This document shows, one piece after another, positions 6,031 through 6,904 of a stretch of 6,904 bases of DNA. Under the pieces are notes generated by a model that worked only from the letters and a program-made list of their open reading frames with translations, was not told where the DNA came from and did no database searches. Source of the stretch: Lachnospiraceae bacterium (GTDB lineage: Bacteria; Bacillota; Clostridia; Lachnospirales; Lachnospiraceae); assembly GCA_016301965.1 (NCBI GenBank), contig JAEDOO010000099.1:1-6904 (forward strand). Direction: 5' to 3'. The position numbers and the translations under genes are program-made. Position 1 is the stretch's first letter. Each line of letters opens with the position of its first letter.

Positions 6031-6567
6031 TTAAACCAGCTCAAGAACAACTTCCATAGCTGCATCGCCCTTACGCGGTCCAATCTTGATGATACGTGTG
6101 TAACCACCATTGCGATCAGCGTATTTCGGAGCGATCTCAGTAAACAGTTTGTCTACCAGGTCAACTTTTTTGGTATTTTTCTTCTTTCCAGCATTCTCGG
6201 TCGGAACTTCAACTACCGGGTAAAGAACTTTCATCATCTGTCTTCTGGCATGCAGTCTGGACGGAGCGTCTTTTGTCACTTCTTTCTGAACTTCGTCAAA
6301 TACAGTAACTTTCTTGCCGTCAACAACCTCTTTTACTCTCTTGCCGTCAGCGTCCTTGCGGGCAACTTTAGCAGTAACAGTAACTGTTTCGAAGTTATCT
6401 TTTTCTTTGATTGCCATAGTGATCAGCGGCTCAACCATTTTACGTACTTCTTTAGCGCGAGCTTCTGTTGTAACGATTTTTCCGTAATGGATCAGGTTGG
6501 TTGCCTGGTTTCTTAACAGAGCTTTTCTCTGTGCAGATGTTTTGCTGAGTTTTCTGTACATAGCCAT
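6031..6567 (-). CDS. rplQ: 50S ribosomal protein L17, with an internal extension
   Basis: L17 is a structural protein of the large ribosomal subunit. The N-terminal part (MAMYRKLSKTSAQRKALLRN, 1-20), LHARRQ (105-110), YADRNGGYTRI (149-159) and the GPRKGDAA...LELV ending are clear L17 signatures. At 178 residues it is much longer than the common 115-130. The excess lies mainly at about residues 57-102, between the helix ending in MAIKEKD and the LHARRQ motif. A smaller Lys-rich addition (VPTENAGKKKNTKK, 121-134) sits before the DKLFTEIAP block. The insert is charged, with DADGKRVKEVVDGKK resembling a beta hairpin. The start at 6567 has GGAGG about 10 bases upstream; a second ATG two codons later is less likely. 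It follows rpoA, as in most bacteria, and ends the operon at a strong terminator. Confidence 0.96.
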   Translation of the reverse strand: MAMYRKLSKTSAQRKALLRNQATNLIHYGKIVTTEARAKEVRKMVEPLITMAIKEKDNFETVTVTAKVARKDADGKRVKEVVDGKKVTVFDEVQKEVTKDAPSRLHARRQMMKVLYPVVEVPTENAGKKKNTKKVDLVDKLFTEIAPKYADRNGGYTRIIKIGPRKGDAAMEVVLELV

Positions 6568-6694
6568 AATTCAATTTCCTCCATTTGTGGAACAACAGTC
6601 ATGCTCTTCTGGTCTTACTGACTGCTGCTTTTTGTCCATAAATTTCTAACGACATCCCAAAAGGATCCCGACAGGCTTTTTTACGAACGCCTGC
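6568..6694 (-). other. rpoA-rplQ spacer with weak hairpins, no terminator
   Basis: This 127-base gap has two weak inverted repeats: CAGGC/GCCTG (6693-6689 with 6676-6672) right after the rpoA stop, and CAGTCA/TGACTG (6624-6619 with 6601-6596) around a 17-base loop before the rplQ ribosome binding site. Neither is followed by a U tract, so co-transcription of rpoA and rplQ is expected. Confidence 0.4.
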
Positions 6695-6904
6695 TTATTC
6701 GTCGCCGGGATTCAGCTGAAGTCCCAGCTCTTTCAACTTGGACAGAACCTCTTCCAGGGACTTACGACCAAGATTACGAACCTTCATCATATCCTCAGAT
6801 GTTCTGTTGCAAAGTTCTTCTACTGTATTGATACCGGCACGTTTCAGGCAGTTGTAGGAACGAACAGACAGCTCCAGCTCATCAATGTTCATTTCCAGAA
6901 CCTT
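6695..6904 (-). CDS. rpoA: DNA-directed RNA polymerase subunit alpha, C-terminal end (partial)
   Basis: This is the last 69 residues of the RNA polymerase alpha subunit; the start lies beyond the right window edge and the frame is open to 6904. The fragment covers most of the alpha C-terminal domain, which binds UP elements and is contacted by activators. VRSYNCLKRAGI holds the residues equivalent to E. coli R265, N268 and C269. VRNLGRKSLEEV holds those equivalent to G296, K298, S299 and E302, so the DNA-binding determinant is intact. The protein ends LQLNPGDE. An internal ATG at 6892 is not the start, since upstream codons (KVLE) continue the domain. It belongs to the ribosomal alpha operon with rplQ directly downstream. 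Confidence 0.96.
   Translation of the reverse strand, partial: KVLEMNIDELELSVRSYNCLKRAGINTVEELCNRTSEDMMKVRNLGRKSLEEVLSKLKELGLQLNPGDE

Noticed and set aside
5895..6110. 71-codon minus-strand frame over the rplQ end and terminator
   Set aside because: It overlaps the conserved L17 C-terminus in another frame and runs through the terminator hairpin; no family resemblance.

Overview
The window reads as chromosomal DNA from a low-to-mid GC Gram-positive anaerobe, most likely a clostridial gut bacterium of the Lachnospiraceae type. This is inferred from strong GGAGG ribosome binding sites, a type III glutamine synthetase, an enlarged ribosomal protein L17, and U-tract intrinsic terminators. The exact genus cannot be read from the sequence.

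All six genes lie on the minus strand, so transcription runs from high to low coordinates. From right to left they are: the C-terminal end of rpoA (cut by the window edge); rplQ (L17), which closes the usual ribosomal alpha operon and ends in a strong terminator; a YegS/DgkB-type lipid kinase with its own terminator; a class II fructose-bisphosphate aldolase (fba); a type III glutamine synthetase (glnN); and a DUF362 protein of unknown function. Short intergenic regions carry plausible sigma-A promoters, so most of the genes after rplQ look like separate transcription units. The genes are ordinary housekeeping functions (transcription, translation, lipid phosphorylation, glycolysis, ammonia assimilation) and do not form one pathway.

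Two non-coding parts are the most interesting. First, the leader of glnN (about 3716-3877) holds a promoter, a small hairpin, and a second hairpin with a six-base loop having A at position 1 and G at position 4. This second hairpin overlaps the 5' arm of an intrinsic terminator. That is the layout expected of an ANTAR-protein antitermination leader, a mechanism known for nitrogen genes in clostridia. Further mutually exclusive hairpins lie between this terminator and the start codon. Second, bases 1-186 form one long imperfect palindrome with 35-base ends matching at 34 positions. It resembles a MITE-like or other dispersed repeat, contains a 38-codon open frame, and begins at the window edge, so it may continue beyond it.

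No CRISPR array, tRNA, rRNA, transposase or phage gene is visible.
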